DNA from: JAJCYL01 sp965206015
GTDB taxonomy: Bacteria; Bacteroidota; Bacteroidia; Cytophagales; Cyclobacteriaceae
Length of the DNA stretch: 64,000 nt
Direction: 5' to 3'
Assembly: GCA_965206015.1 (NCBI GenBank)
Contig: CBDBIW010000015.1
Coordinates: 930,001 to 994,000 of the forward strand
A model generated the notes under the pieces. It saw only the letters and a program-made list of their open reading frames with translations, was not told the DNA's origin and ran no database searches. The stretch's first letter is position 1. Every line of letters starts with the position of its first letter. A program made the translations under genes and the position numbers. This document shows positions 23,481-32,046 of the stretch, one piece after another.

Positions 23481-26400
23481 TTACAGGCTCCGTAATGTCA
23501 TTTTAGTCAAACTGAAACCTTGAATTATCTTTCTGAAAATGTCAAAATAGAGTGTGACAATCAGAAAGATTGACATCGCCCAAATCATAATCACATTAAA
23601 AGTCTTAGTGTCATAATTTACACCAAGAAAGTGTTTTTTAGGGGAATAGAATTGTTCTCTAAAGTCTATAGGATTGGACGGAGCGGGATCCATATAAATT
23701 GGATAAATTTTACGAATCAATTCTCCATTTTGTTCTGTAATCCTTGACCTGGCTCCGGTATTGCGAACAAAAAAACGTATTTGTTCATTTTCGTATTTGA
23801 GCTTTTGAGTATCAAAATTTGTCTTTTCTTCCGGGCTCATGTCCGCAATAAATTTGTCTTTTTCCGAGGAAGCTTTGTTATATCGATTACTATGAACTTT
23901 CTTCAAGGTCCTCAGAAACTCTTTTCCTTCATTGTAAACTTCTGAATTAAAAGCTTCAATGGTTAACATTTCAGCTTTTGGAAAATGCTCTTTGCCATAA
24001 ATTGCCAAAGCTTTGTTGATTTCATTACGGGCAATTTTCATTTTATTAACCACTTTACTTCTGATTTCCGAATCTGTAAGTGTGTAATTCTGATGGAGGT
24101 AATCCATGTTGGATTCCAAAGTAGGAATGTAATAACTAGTTTGATACTCGGCATTAGACATTCTATAGTCAAAGTCATAGACCATCTGTTCATATGGATT
24201 GTCTTTGAATGCTGTAACCATCAAAGCTTCAAAAGCCCATCTTGAGGCCATCATTTCACCGATCATTGGAACCTTGTCCTCGCTTGTAAGTTGTGGATTG
24301 AGCTTATTAAAACTTACAACAACACCACTTAAAATCAATTGCGGAATCAGTAGTAATGGAATCAGTATATATATGGTTACTGCTGAATTAAACGCTGATG
24401 ATATGTTCAAGCCCATAACGTTGGCAAAGCATGAAATTGAAAACAATATAATCCAGTAAGACATTGCCATACTTTCAATTTCCAGGATCAAATTACCAAT
24501 GACTACAAATAGTACTGTTTGTAAAGCTGAAAGAGAAAATAGGATGAGCAGTTTGGAGAACACATAACTTAGCCTACTCAGGTTTAGAAAAGATTCACGC
24601 TTAAGGATTTTGCGATCTTTGATAATTTCTTCAGCAGATACCGTTAGCCCCATAAAGAGTGCCACAATTACACTCATAAAGAAGAAAGCAGGAATATTTT
24701 CATTTTCACTGTACCAATAAGTGTCGTTTTCACTGGGTATATATCTTACAATATATGCTAGTAAAAGCGCAAGAACAGGAGCCTCTAATAAGTTAATTGT
24801 GAGGTATTGGGTGTTACTTAGCTTTGATTTTACATCTCGTAAGGTAAATATGACTGTTTGCTTAATTTTATTGGGAATGTGAAGAGTAATCTTGGGTTTT
24901 TCCGAATGCTCTTTGACTTTTTGAATCTTGATCTTATCAGTAAAATATTTATTCCAGGTTTTAGGTGACACCTTCCGTTGAGTGGTAAACTTCCCGTATT
25001 CATTTACCACCTTAGTCTCGATTATATTAAATATCTGCTCTGGGTTGATGTTTCCGCACTCCATACATGACCCTACCTCTTTGTCAATCATGTTGACAAT
25101 ACTCTTGAAGTAGGTTACCGCCTCGACGGAATTGCCATAATATATTTGATAACCGCCAACATCAAGAATTACCATCTGGTCAAACATTTTATAGATGTCG
25201 CTGGAGGGCTGGTGAATAACCACAAAGATCATTTTTCCTTTCAAGGACAATTCCTTGAGGAGATCCATAATATTTTCCGAATCGCGAGAGGAGAGACCAC
25301 TTGTGGGCTCATCAACGAACATAATAGCAGGTTCCCTCAGGAGTTCGAGTCCGATGTTGAGTCTTTTCCGCTGTCCGCCACTTATAGTTTTTTCCAGGGG
25401 CGAGCCAACTTTTAGATCTCTCGTTTCTGAAAGACCAAGGCTCGATAATGTCTTGGCAACAAGCTCTTCGTTTTCTTCAACACTCAATTGGCTACAGCAT
25501 AACCTGGCCGTGAAATACAAATTTTGAAATACTGTAAGGTCCTCCATCAAGAGGTCGTCCTGCGGAACGTACCCGATTACACCTTTTATTTTTCTTTTTT
25601 CCTTGTGTATGTCTAATCCATTAATCCTGACAGAACCGCCGAATGGAGTTTCATTGCCATTGAGAACATTCAAAAGGGTGGATTTGCCGGCCCCACTGCC
25701 TCCCATTAACCCGATTAATTTCCCACCTGATTCAGCGATATTAACATTCCTGAGGCCAATGTGACCATTTTTGAATTTGAAGTCCACGTTTTCACAAACA
25801 AAGCTAATTGGAGATTCAATGGATTCATCTCTAAAGGCACTTACGATATCACTGAAGTAAACGGTCTGCACCCTAGTGCCCTTTACACAACTGCCTTGAG
25901 AAAGAATGTGTATGCTTTGATTCCGTTGTACAGGCATTCCATTAAGAGATAACGCGGTAGAACCGATATACTTCATGAAGTATATCTCAGCAGATTTTAT
26001 TCTGATAATTGCAATAAACCCATCCAAATTTTTAGCTCTTAAATGCTTGCTCTTTTGTGGTTTATCGTGTTTTCCATTATCAACGATAAGGATATTGGAA
26101 GATGAAAGATTGGCCTTATCGTGATGAACTACATAGTTCTTTATTTGATCTATTTCATCTTTGGCAACATTAAAGGCCTTTCCGATATAATAGAGCAATT
26201 CATCTTCCCTTTTTGTAATGACTCCATCTGCCATGATCAGTTCCATGAGTACCAACATGACTACAACTTTCTGTTGTGTGGTAAATTCTTGATTTACATT
26301 TTTGGTGATGTTTACAATCTCGGTCTTTTCGTCAATATTATCAGATGGACTGTTCGTGGTATTAGAAGTGAGTTTATCAAATAATTTGAGGTACTTCTGA

Positions 26401-26528
26401 ACTTCCTCTTTATTGAGATTCTCTGAAAGAAATTTTGCAATCGTATCCCTTTCATCTGCGGTTACCTGATCTTCTTTGGCAACAATGGCGAGTAGCTGGA
26501 TTATGGCCCTTAATAATTCTTCACTCAT
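23481..26528 (-). CDS. ABCG-type exporter with N-terminal TerB-like and FHA-like domains
   Basis: 1015-residue single-chain half-transporter. Residues 1-140 form two helical TerB-like repeats (LLAIVAKEDQVTADERDTIA; LMELIMADGVITKREDELLYY). Residues 145-235 look like a degenerate FHA domain (IYFMKYIGSTALSLNGMPV, VYFSDIVSAF). The ABC domain follows: Walker A GGSGAGKST at 276-284, signature ISGGQRKRL, Walker B IMFVDEPTSGL, H-loop IHQPSSD. The C-terminal ABC-2 membrane domain carries a very long extracytoplasmic loop (about 760-960) before the last segment. ABCG proteins export lipids or glycolipids; the cognate substrate is unknown. The two N-terminal domains suggest cytosolic regulation. A 24-bp direct repeat lies upstream. 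Confidence 0.88.
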   Translation of the reverse strand: MSEELLRAIIQLLAIVAKEDQVTADERDTIAKFLSENLNKEEVQKYLKLFDKLTSNTTNSPSDNIDEKTEIVNITKNVNQEFTTQQKVVVMLVLMELIMADGVITKREDELLYYIGKAFNVAKDEIDQIKNYVVHHDKANLSSSNILIVDNGKHDKPQKSKHLRAKNLDGFIAIIRIKSAEIYFMKYIGSTALSLNGMPVQRNQSIHILSQGSCVKGTRVQTVYFSDIVSAFRDESIESPISFVCENVDFKFKNGHIGLRNVNIAESGGKLIGLMGGSGAGKSTLLNVLNGNETPFGGSVRINGLDIHKEKRKIKGVIGYVPQDDLLMEDLTVFQNLYFTARLCCSQLSVEENEELVAKTLSSLGLSETRDLKVGSPLEKTISGGQRKRLNIGLELLREPAIMFVDEPTSGLSSRDSENIMDLLKELSLKGKMIFVVIHQPSSDIYKMFDQMVILDVGGYQIYYGNSVEAVTYFKSIVNMIDKEVGSCMECGNINPEQIFNIIETKVVNEYGKFTTQRKVSPKTWNKYFTDKIKIQKVKEHSEKPKITLHIPNKIKQTVIFTLRDVKSKLSNTQYLTINLLEAPVLALLLAYIVRYIPSENDTYWYSENENIPAFFFMSVIVALFMGLTVSAEEIIKDRKILKRESFLNLSRLSYVFSKLLILFSLSALQTVLFVVIGNLILEIESMAMSYWIILFSISCFANVMGLNISSAFNSAVTIYILIPLLLIPQLILSGVVVSFNKLNPQLTSEDKVPMIGEMMASRWAFEALMVTAFKDNPYEQMVYDFDYRMSNAEYQTSYYIPTLESNMDYLHQNYTLTDSEIRSKVVNKMKIARNEINKALAIYGKEHFPKAEMLTIEAFNSEVYNEGKEFLRTLKKVHSNRYNKASSEKDKFIADMSPEEKTNFDTQKLKYENEQIRFFVRNTGARSRITEQNGELIRKIYPIYMDPAPSNPIDFREQFYSPKKHFLGVNYDTKTFNVIMIWAMSIFLIVTLYFDIFRKIIQGFSLTKMTLRSL

Positions 26529-26538
26529 GGTTTAGGGA

Positions 26539-26588
26539 TTAGTAGGTAATTAAGTTCTCTTACCTTAGTAGGTAATTAAGTTCTCTTA
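26539..26588. repeat. 24-bp direct repeats upstream of the ABCG exporter gene
   Basis: Two identical 24-bp copies (26539-26562 and 26565-26588) with core gtaggtaattaagttctc are separated by two bases. They begin 10 nt upstream of the exporter start on the minus strand, in its leader or promoter. They may be a duplicated regulator site or a slippage product. Confidence 0.85.
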
Positions 26589-26606
26589 TCAGTATTGATC
26601 AATAAA

Positions 26607-26642
26607 TATAAAAAAAGGCATTGAATCGTAATCCAATGCCCT
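26607..26642 (-). terminator. Rho-independent terminator after the lipoprotein gene
   Basis: On the minus strand a 7-bp stem (GGCATTG/CAATGCC, at 26634-26640 and 26617-26623) is followed by a T-run. It lies 23 nt after the stop of the gene at 26665. Confidence 0.75.
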
Positions 26643-26664
26643 TCTACAAATAATAGCTCAACTA

Positions 26665-27576
26665 TTAAGCACTTATTATCTTTTTTCTGATTCTTTCTAC
26701 TTCGTTGGTGACACCTTTCAGTAAACCATCATCCAAAACGACATTCGCCGCATCTTCGCTTATTTTAGATTCAAAATCCCCTATTTCATCAAAATGGAAT
26801 CTCAGTGCACTCAATTCTCTGGCTACTGACTCGACAACATCATCATGGTCTATTGAGTTTAATACTCCAATCAAATCAAGTAGTGGGCGTTGTTGGTCTG
26901 CGACTAATCGCATGAGGGGTTCCAAGACTAAATTCCTCACATCAGGTGGTAAATCGTTCGGATAATTCTTTATGACTTGCGTAGAAATGTATAAACCTTC
27001 AATATAACTACCTGCCAGGGCTAGGGCAGCAATTGTAGTTCGGTCATTATTTTCAAGTTGAACCTCGGCTTGTGCCATAGCTTCATTAACCAAAACCGCC
27101 AGAGAGTCACGATTGCCAATATTTTGTTCGAACCTTCTTAAGAGATTAACATCAAATGAAGAGGCAATACCGAGGTAGTCGGCCAGGTTTTGGCATCCTT
27201 CCATGTATTTCAGTGCATCTTGTACCTTCTCGTAAGAAGCATAGTAACCAACATCAGTAGCAAATATTCCAAGATTGAGGGCTGCTTTTTCATTGGATTG
27301 GTAAGAACTTACTTTAGCTATATCGTTGGTCACTCCGCTATGAAAATCAGCACCAACTTGTTGTAACAATAGTGGAACTTCTGAGGGGGGAGGTAATTCG
27401 TGAACTACCTTATCAATCTGTTCTGAAACATCAGCTTGAGCGGATTCAAACTCGTCATTTTCAGAACTTTTGGATGTTTCACTTGATCCGGAACCTCCGC
27501 AAGACCACAATAGAATTAATGTCCCAAGAAATAAAGTATTAAATGTTTGGTTTCGGTTGAAAATCATATTTCGCAT
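26665..27576 (-). CDS. Predicted lipoprotein, unknown function
   Basis: 303 residues from the ATG at 27576, chosen because it gives a short basic start, a hydrophobic core and the lipobox LLWSC followed by Gly-Gly-Ser. A much longer frame upstream lacks signal features. The mature protein is acidic, helical and rich in Ala/Leu, with GIFATDVGYYASYEKVQDALKYM and ALALAGSYIEGLYIS. This matches a common Bacteroidota hypothetical lipoprotein type without assigned role. It lies downstream of the TonB receptor gene (180-nt gap) and has its own terminator. Confidence 0.7.
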   Translation of the reverse strand: MRNMIFNRNQTFNTLFLGTLILLWSCGGSGSSETSKSSENDEFESAQADVSEQIDKVVHELPPPSEVPLLLQQVGADFHSGVTNDIAKVSSYQSNEKAALNLGIFATDVGYYASYEKVQDALKYMEGCQNLADYLGIASSFDVNLLRRFEQNIGNRDSLAVLVNEAMAQAEVQLENNDRTTIAALALAGSYIEGLYISTQVIKNYPNDLPPDVRNLVLEPLMRLVADQQRPLLDLIGVLNSIDHDDVVESVARELSALRFHFDEIGDFESKISEDAANVVLDDGLLKGVTNEVERIRKKIISA

Positions 27577-27755
27577 GTTTGTGGTATTGAAGACACTCAA
27601 TTTTAATACATTTTTAACTGTTTTAAAATTAAAAAGAAATAATTTCCTTAAGGATGTTTCTACGTAATTATCAGAAAGTAATTTAATCATTTTACTTTGA
27701 AGTAAATAAAAGCTTGCTATAATGCCTGACAAGCCGATTAATGTTAATCACTCCG

Positions 27756-30158
27756 TCAGAAGGAAGCTCTCAGCGCAATTATAAAATTTCTGCCCGGTGC
27801 GCTTATACCCGAAGAATAAGGACGATAATGTCTGTCAAATAAATTCTCTATCCCCCCGTTTATTTGCAGGGCATTTGATATTTGATAAGAACCTCTCAGG
27901 TTAGCCGTAAACCATGCCAGGGAACCATTGGCAGTGTACAAGTGTGTTTTGCCCTGTTCTTCGGGAGGCAAATCTTCAAAATCACGCTTACCGTTGTATT
28001 TAAAATACAATTCACCCTTAACTTTTTTAGCTGAATAAGTTATCGAAGTTTGGCCAAAAAGTGGCGTCGTATGTCTCAATGGCACGTTTTTCACTTTATC
28101 TTCCCCGTCGGTAAAAGTAATGCTAGAGAAAAGTGATATATGAGCAGTGATGTCTGATTTTATACTGGTGCTAAAGCCATAAATCCGGGCTTCCCCAACA
28201 TTAACTTCAGCTCTGACTTGACTCAGTATGCCATCATATATTATGGAGTCCTGCCCATTAAAAGTAAAATCTCTTCTAACAATAGCATCGTCAAGTATAG
28301 TATAGAACAATACGGTGTTTACTTGGAGTTTTTCAACAAATCTTTTCGTAATGCCTATTTCAAAATTGTAAGTGTACTCTGGTTTTAAATTGCCATTTGG
28401 AACTACAACGCTACCAGGTTCAGAATCAAATACCTTTCCTGCATCGTCTACATTTGGAGCTCTGAAACCTGTTGAGAATAGGGCATTAAGTTTAGTAGGG
28501 TCATTAGGCTTAAATACCGTCCCTATTGAGCCATTTAATGCACCGTTATTTATTTCTAATTTGTCAAAAGGAAAATCGAAGAAAGTATCGTCTTCAAATG
28601 AAGATTCTAATTTGACGAAACTGAACCGGGAACCAGATGAAACGGTCCACTTTTCTCCAATTGACCATTTGTGACTGAGATAGGCAGCAAATGTTTGATA
28701 CGTGTTGCCTCCGTCAGGATATCGTGTACTAGTCAAACTAATGGCACCGGTATCAATGTCTTCTGCAAAAGCTGAAGAATTCACATCATTATGATTGAAC
28801 TCAATACCGTAGAATAGTTGATTGTGATCATTGATTACTTTATCAAAATCCAGGTTAAGTGTAAATATTTTCAGATCTTCTGTACGGTGGCGGAGTTCCG
28901 AATCTTGAAAACTGCGGTTATGCCGGCTCTCTTCAAAATCCTGGAATGACAAGGTAAGCCGACTTTGGTCAAACAGTTTGTTTTTTCTAAAATATGACAA
29001 TTTTAAAGCGTTCAGTAAAAACTGTTGGGGGCCATAATACCACTCCGCACTTATAGGTTGCCCATTTCTCACTTCTATTAACCTATCGTATCTGGGGATA
29101 TCCGAAGGCGTACTAAAATATAATTGGTACTCAACGTCCATAAAATCATTAGGTCGCCACTTTAATTTTTGAAGCAAGTTATTTTGCCAAAATCCCGAAA
29201 ACTTTTGAAGGTTTTCATCATCGTTTTGAATAATGATGTCTTCACCATTAATACGCTGCACGAACGATGGTCTTTTTCCAAAATCAGGAAACTCATCCGT
29301 ACGGTTGCTTCCCGTTTTCAAATCATCATAATCACTGAAACTAATACTTGTTATACTGGATATTTTCTTTCCACCTAAATTGAAATGCACATGGCCAGTC
29401 TTCTCATTATTAGCAGAAGAGTATCGGCTAAAAATCTGCCCGGAAACATATGGTTTATCATCAATGCTAAACTCCGGTGCAATTGTATGAAAGTCCATTA
29501 CCCCTCCCAGCGCATCGCTACCATATATTACAGAACCCGGCCCGAAGACTACTTCCGCTCCCTTCAATATATTTGGATCAATCTGTATGACATTTTGAAG
29601 GTTACCTCCCCTGAAGATGGCGTTGTTCATTCTAATGCCGTCGAAAACAATCAGGACGGCATTGGCGGCAAAACCTCGAATTATTGGACTGCCTCCACCA
29701 AGTTGACTTTTTTGAACAAATACTTGCCCAGAACTCTCCAGTGCATCTGCGGCTGTTTGTGGATTCCTGAATTCGATTTGTCTGGGACTTATGCTGGTTA
29801 TTTCATTGGGTATTTCGGATTTGTCCCCTTCCCATTTATTAGCTGAAATAACAATTTCCCCGATTTCGATAATCCTTTCTTTCAAATAGACTTTATAATT
29901 ATCATCTTCTATTTTCTGGTAAGTCAATGTTGCCCTCTGATAGGAGGGATGCTGGAAATTAATGACGTCATTTTCCGAAAAAGCAGTTAGGTCAATTGAT
30001 CCTTTTGAATTTGTTTGATCAGAAACCAGTGTTTCATTGGAGTATATCAGCACACCAGTTATTGGTTCAAGATTGGTTTCATTCATCACCTTCAATAATT
30101 GAGCAGGTGACTCGGCCCAAATCAGCACCGAGCCCAAAAAAACAAACGCTTTATTCAT
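27756..30158 (-). CDS. TonB-dependent receptor, hemin/hemoglobin-receptor type
   Basis: About 800 residues from ATG 30158 with signal peptide MNKAFVFLGSVLIW. A short carboxypeptidase-regulatory-like region (EPITGVLIYSNE) is followed by the plug domain (TAADALESSGQVFVQKSQLG, SPIIRGFAANAVLIVFDGIR, MNNAIFRGGNLQNVIQIDP, YGSDALGGVMDF). The IIRGFAAN/MNNAIFRGG signature is characteristic of heme-uptake type receptors. The C-terminal barrel ends in IIALRASF with terminal Phe. It imports a ligand across the outer membrane with TonB energy; heme or iron complexes are likely by family, not proven. Confidence 0.88.
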   Translation of the reverse strand: MNKAFVFLGSVLIWAESPAQLLKVMNETNLEPITGVLIYSNETLVSDQTNSKGSIDLTAFSENDVINFQHPSYQRATLTYQKIEDDNYKVYLKERIIEIGEIVISANKWEGDKSEIPNEITSISPRQIEFRNPQTAADALESSGQVFVQKSQLGGGSPIIRGFAANAVLIVFDGIRMNNAIFRGGNLQNVIQIDPNILKGAEVVFGPGSVIYGSDALGGVMDFHTIAPEFSIDDKPYVSGQIFSRYSSANNEKTGHVHFNLGGKKISSITSISFSDYDDLKTGSNRTDEFPDFGKRPSFVQRINGEDIIIQNDDENLQKFSGFWQNNLLQKLKWRPNDFMDVEYQLYFSTPSDIPRYDRLIEVRNGQPISAEWYYGPQQFLLNALKLSYFRKNKLFDQSRLTLSFQDFEESRHNRSFQDSELRHRTEDLKIFTLNLDFDKVINDHNQLFYGIEFNHNDVNSSAFAEDIDTGAISLTSTRYPDGGNTYQTFAAYLSHKWSIGEKWTVSSGSRFSFVKLESSFEDDTFFDFPFDKLEINNGALNGSIGTVFKPNDPTKLNALFSTGFRAPNVDDAGKVFDSEPGSVVVPNGNLKPEYTYNFEIGITKRFVEKLQVNTVLFYTILDDAIVRRDFTFNGQDSIIYDGILSQVRAEVNVGEARIYGFSTSIKSDITAHISLFSSITFTDGEDKVKNVPLRHTTPLFGQTSITYSAKKVKGELYFKYNGKRDFEDLPPEEQGKTHLYTANGSLAWFTANLRGSYQISNALQINGGIENLFDRHYRPYSSGISAPGRNFIIALRASF

Positions 30159-30365
30159 ACACCACTCACCAATAATTGCGGCGAAGTTGTAGCAAAAACC
30201 ATGCGATAAAAGCCAGCTTCTGATCAGGGGCATTTGTTTTTACAGTTGATTGGATGAGTGGTAATTTCATCGCTTGAAATAGAAAGAAAAATGTATTATT
30301 GATGCCACAATCATCCTTGTGGTATATTAATTGGAGGGCTTGACGATTATATCACATTTTATCAA

Positions 30366-30620
30366 ATGAAGTGGATTAAGAGGTTTATGGCGATTTTGCT
30401 GACAATAGTTTTGTCATTAAGTGCGGGTGTATGTCATTTTCAATGAGCCATTGCCAACGGAATAGAAGGTGCTGAAGCAGAACGTTTGGCAGATAAAGTG
30501 CTTGATGCAGTTAATCATATTGACTGGAAAAAAACAGGAGCGATTGAATGGGACTTTGACGGTCGCCAAAAACATACCTGGTATGTTGAAGTACTTCCCA
30601 ATCGTCAGACCACTTTTCAG
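30366..30620 (+). pseudogene. N-terminal remnant of a membrane-anchored protein of unknown family
   Basis: From ATG 30366 a hydrophobic anchor (KWIKRFMAILLTIVLSLS) is interrupted by TGA after VCHFQ. The same frame continues with ANGIEGAEAERLADKVLDA and IEWDFDGRQKHTWYVEV. This resembles the start of a Bacteroidota hypothetical family with an N-terminal anchor and an acidic WxxTGAIxWxF motif. Similarity stops near 30620 where unrelated sequence begins. It is dead by stop codon and truncation. Confidence 0.45.
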
Positions 30621-31323
30621 GGTTTCTTAGTTGAAATCCAACTCTGTTCTTTTTCTTTTCTCCGGATACCTTTTGAAGAGAAAAAATTATGCTGCCATTG
30701 GTTTTTGATACAACCCGGCAGGAATCTTTCGGCCAATACCCTGTTGTGTGCGTTCTTCATTGTGGCACTTAGCGAGTAATTTCATCAAGGTGAGGTTTTG
30801 CTCATTCTCTCCTTGTGATGCGCTGTAAAGACTGCTCCCACACAGACTTGACAGCCCATTTTGCGCTCTGATACTTGCATTGAATTTTTGCCTGCTTCTT
30901 TTTACTCCCATTTCCTTTCTTCTTTTTAAAAATTAAACCTCTTTTTTAACTAACGCAGTGGCCTGACTTTTGGGGAGTATTGCAGAAGAAGGGGAGAAAC
31001 TCGGGCCTGAAATTAGTTTGAAGCCCTATTTAACACACAATGACCTAGTAAATCTGATAAGTACTTGCAGATAAACTGTTACTTCGATTCTGAATAAAAT
31101 GAAGACCAAAGGAAATATTCTTTATACGCGAAGTAGTATTGTAATCCCCAATCTCGAAAGGTTGCAGGAGGTTAAATAATATGCTGGGTGTCATTTCGAC
31201 AGGAGGGAGAAATCTGTGTCAATGCTTGGATTTCTCTTAATCTCGAAATAAAAACTTTTTAGCTGACTCTACTTTAACGCTGTAATTGAAGGTTGCTCAA
31301 TTATTTCGAGGATTGCCTCTCTA
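30621..31323. other. Gene-poor 700-bp stretch
   Basis: A minus-strand frame of 74 codons (30687-30911) begins with a basic GVKRSRQKFNASIRAQ that faintly recalls IS3-type OrfA starts, but the rest does not match. A REP-like double hairpin is at 31193-31248. Nothing else is supported. Confidence 0.35.
31193..31248. repeat. REP-like double hairpin
   Basis: Nested inverted repeats: atttcga/tcgaaat (31193-31199, 31242-31248) outside and gagaaatc/gatttctc (31207-31214, 31229-31236) inside. GTCATTTCGAC plus GGAGAAATCT is a dispersed intergenic motif seen in many Bacteroidota. Confidence 0.6.
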
Positions 31324-31823
31324 TCACGAAGGTTGGCATCCACCGTGACTGATGACCCATCCGTCTGGCTTAAAAACATTAGTGTAGTTGCCAGACTCAT
31401 TTTCAATCAGTTGAACCAGTTTAATTTTCTTTTCAAGCTGTTCGAGGTACCACGTACTATTGCTATCATTAAAAGAAAAATTAGCCTCCTGCCCCACTGA
31501 TGTACCCAGGGTCTGTTTGATCTTGAAACCCTCTTTGGTTTTTATGACGAGGTACTGATTCTTGCCATCATCAGATGAAATTGATTTTTCCTCCCCTTCC
31601 TTCATACTCAACCCTGGTCTTTCGGTCCAGAAATCAACGGCATTCAAAATGAATCCACTGGAATGAATAGCACAAAAACCAGCTCATTGATCCATTTGGT
31701 TCCAATTGTCTGATTCCACTGATAGGTGAAGCTGGTCAATTTAAATGAGCCCAAACAACTGGTTTAGATTAGGCCAAAACAAGCTAACAATAGGTAACTG
31801 GTCAGTTTTTTTACTTTGTTCAT
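31324..31823 (-). pseudogene. DUF3332-type lipoprotein, broken
   Basis: From ATG 31823 the minus strand reads a lipoprotein signal (NKVKKLTSYLLLACFGLI), then TAA at 31764-31766 exactly inside the lipobox, then TSCLGSFKLTSF and YQWNQTIGTKWINELVFVLF. After PVDSF the frame stops. The other frame continues GFILNAVDFWTERPGLSMKEGE to 31324. The order W-N, NEL-VF, PV, N-FW matches DUF3332. A Ser-to-stop change in the signal peptide plus a deletion/frameshift near 31650 inactivate it. The family role is unknown. Confidence 0.65.
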
Positions 31824-31895
31824 CCTGCTATGCTTTATCTGGATATTCAGCTCTCAAATTAACGAATCTTATGGAACTAAATTTTGACTGGAAAC

Positions 31896-31922
31896 AAAAA
31901 GGGCATTCTAAAGCCCCTTTTT
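31896..31922. terminator. Bidirectional terminator-like hairpin
   Basis: aaaaagggc (31896-31904) pairs with gccccttttt (31913-31922) around an 8-nt loop, with A-run before and T-run after. It lies upstream of the dead DUF3332 gene. Confidence 0.6.
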
Positions 31923-31935
31923 GTTAGTTTGAACC

Positions 31936-31976
31936 TGTCGAAACTTCGTCTTGCTCCTTTAAGAAACATTTCGACA
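31936..31976. repeat. REP-like inverted repeat tgtcgaaa/tttcgaca
   Basis: Perfect 8-bp arms at 31936-31943 and 31969-31976 in the intergenic region before the BNR-protein gene end. The TTTCGACA core is shared with the element at 31193. Confidence 0.55.
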
Positions 31977-32046
31977 AGCTTATTGTGACAGTAAAACAAT
32001 ATTAAGGGCTTTTGAGACTGCCCCCTAAATTTAAATCATACCACTA

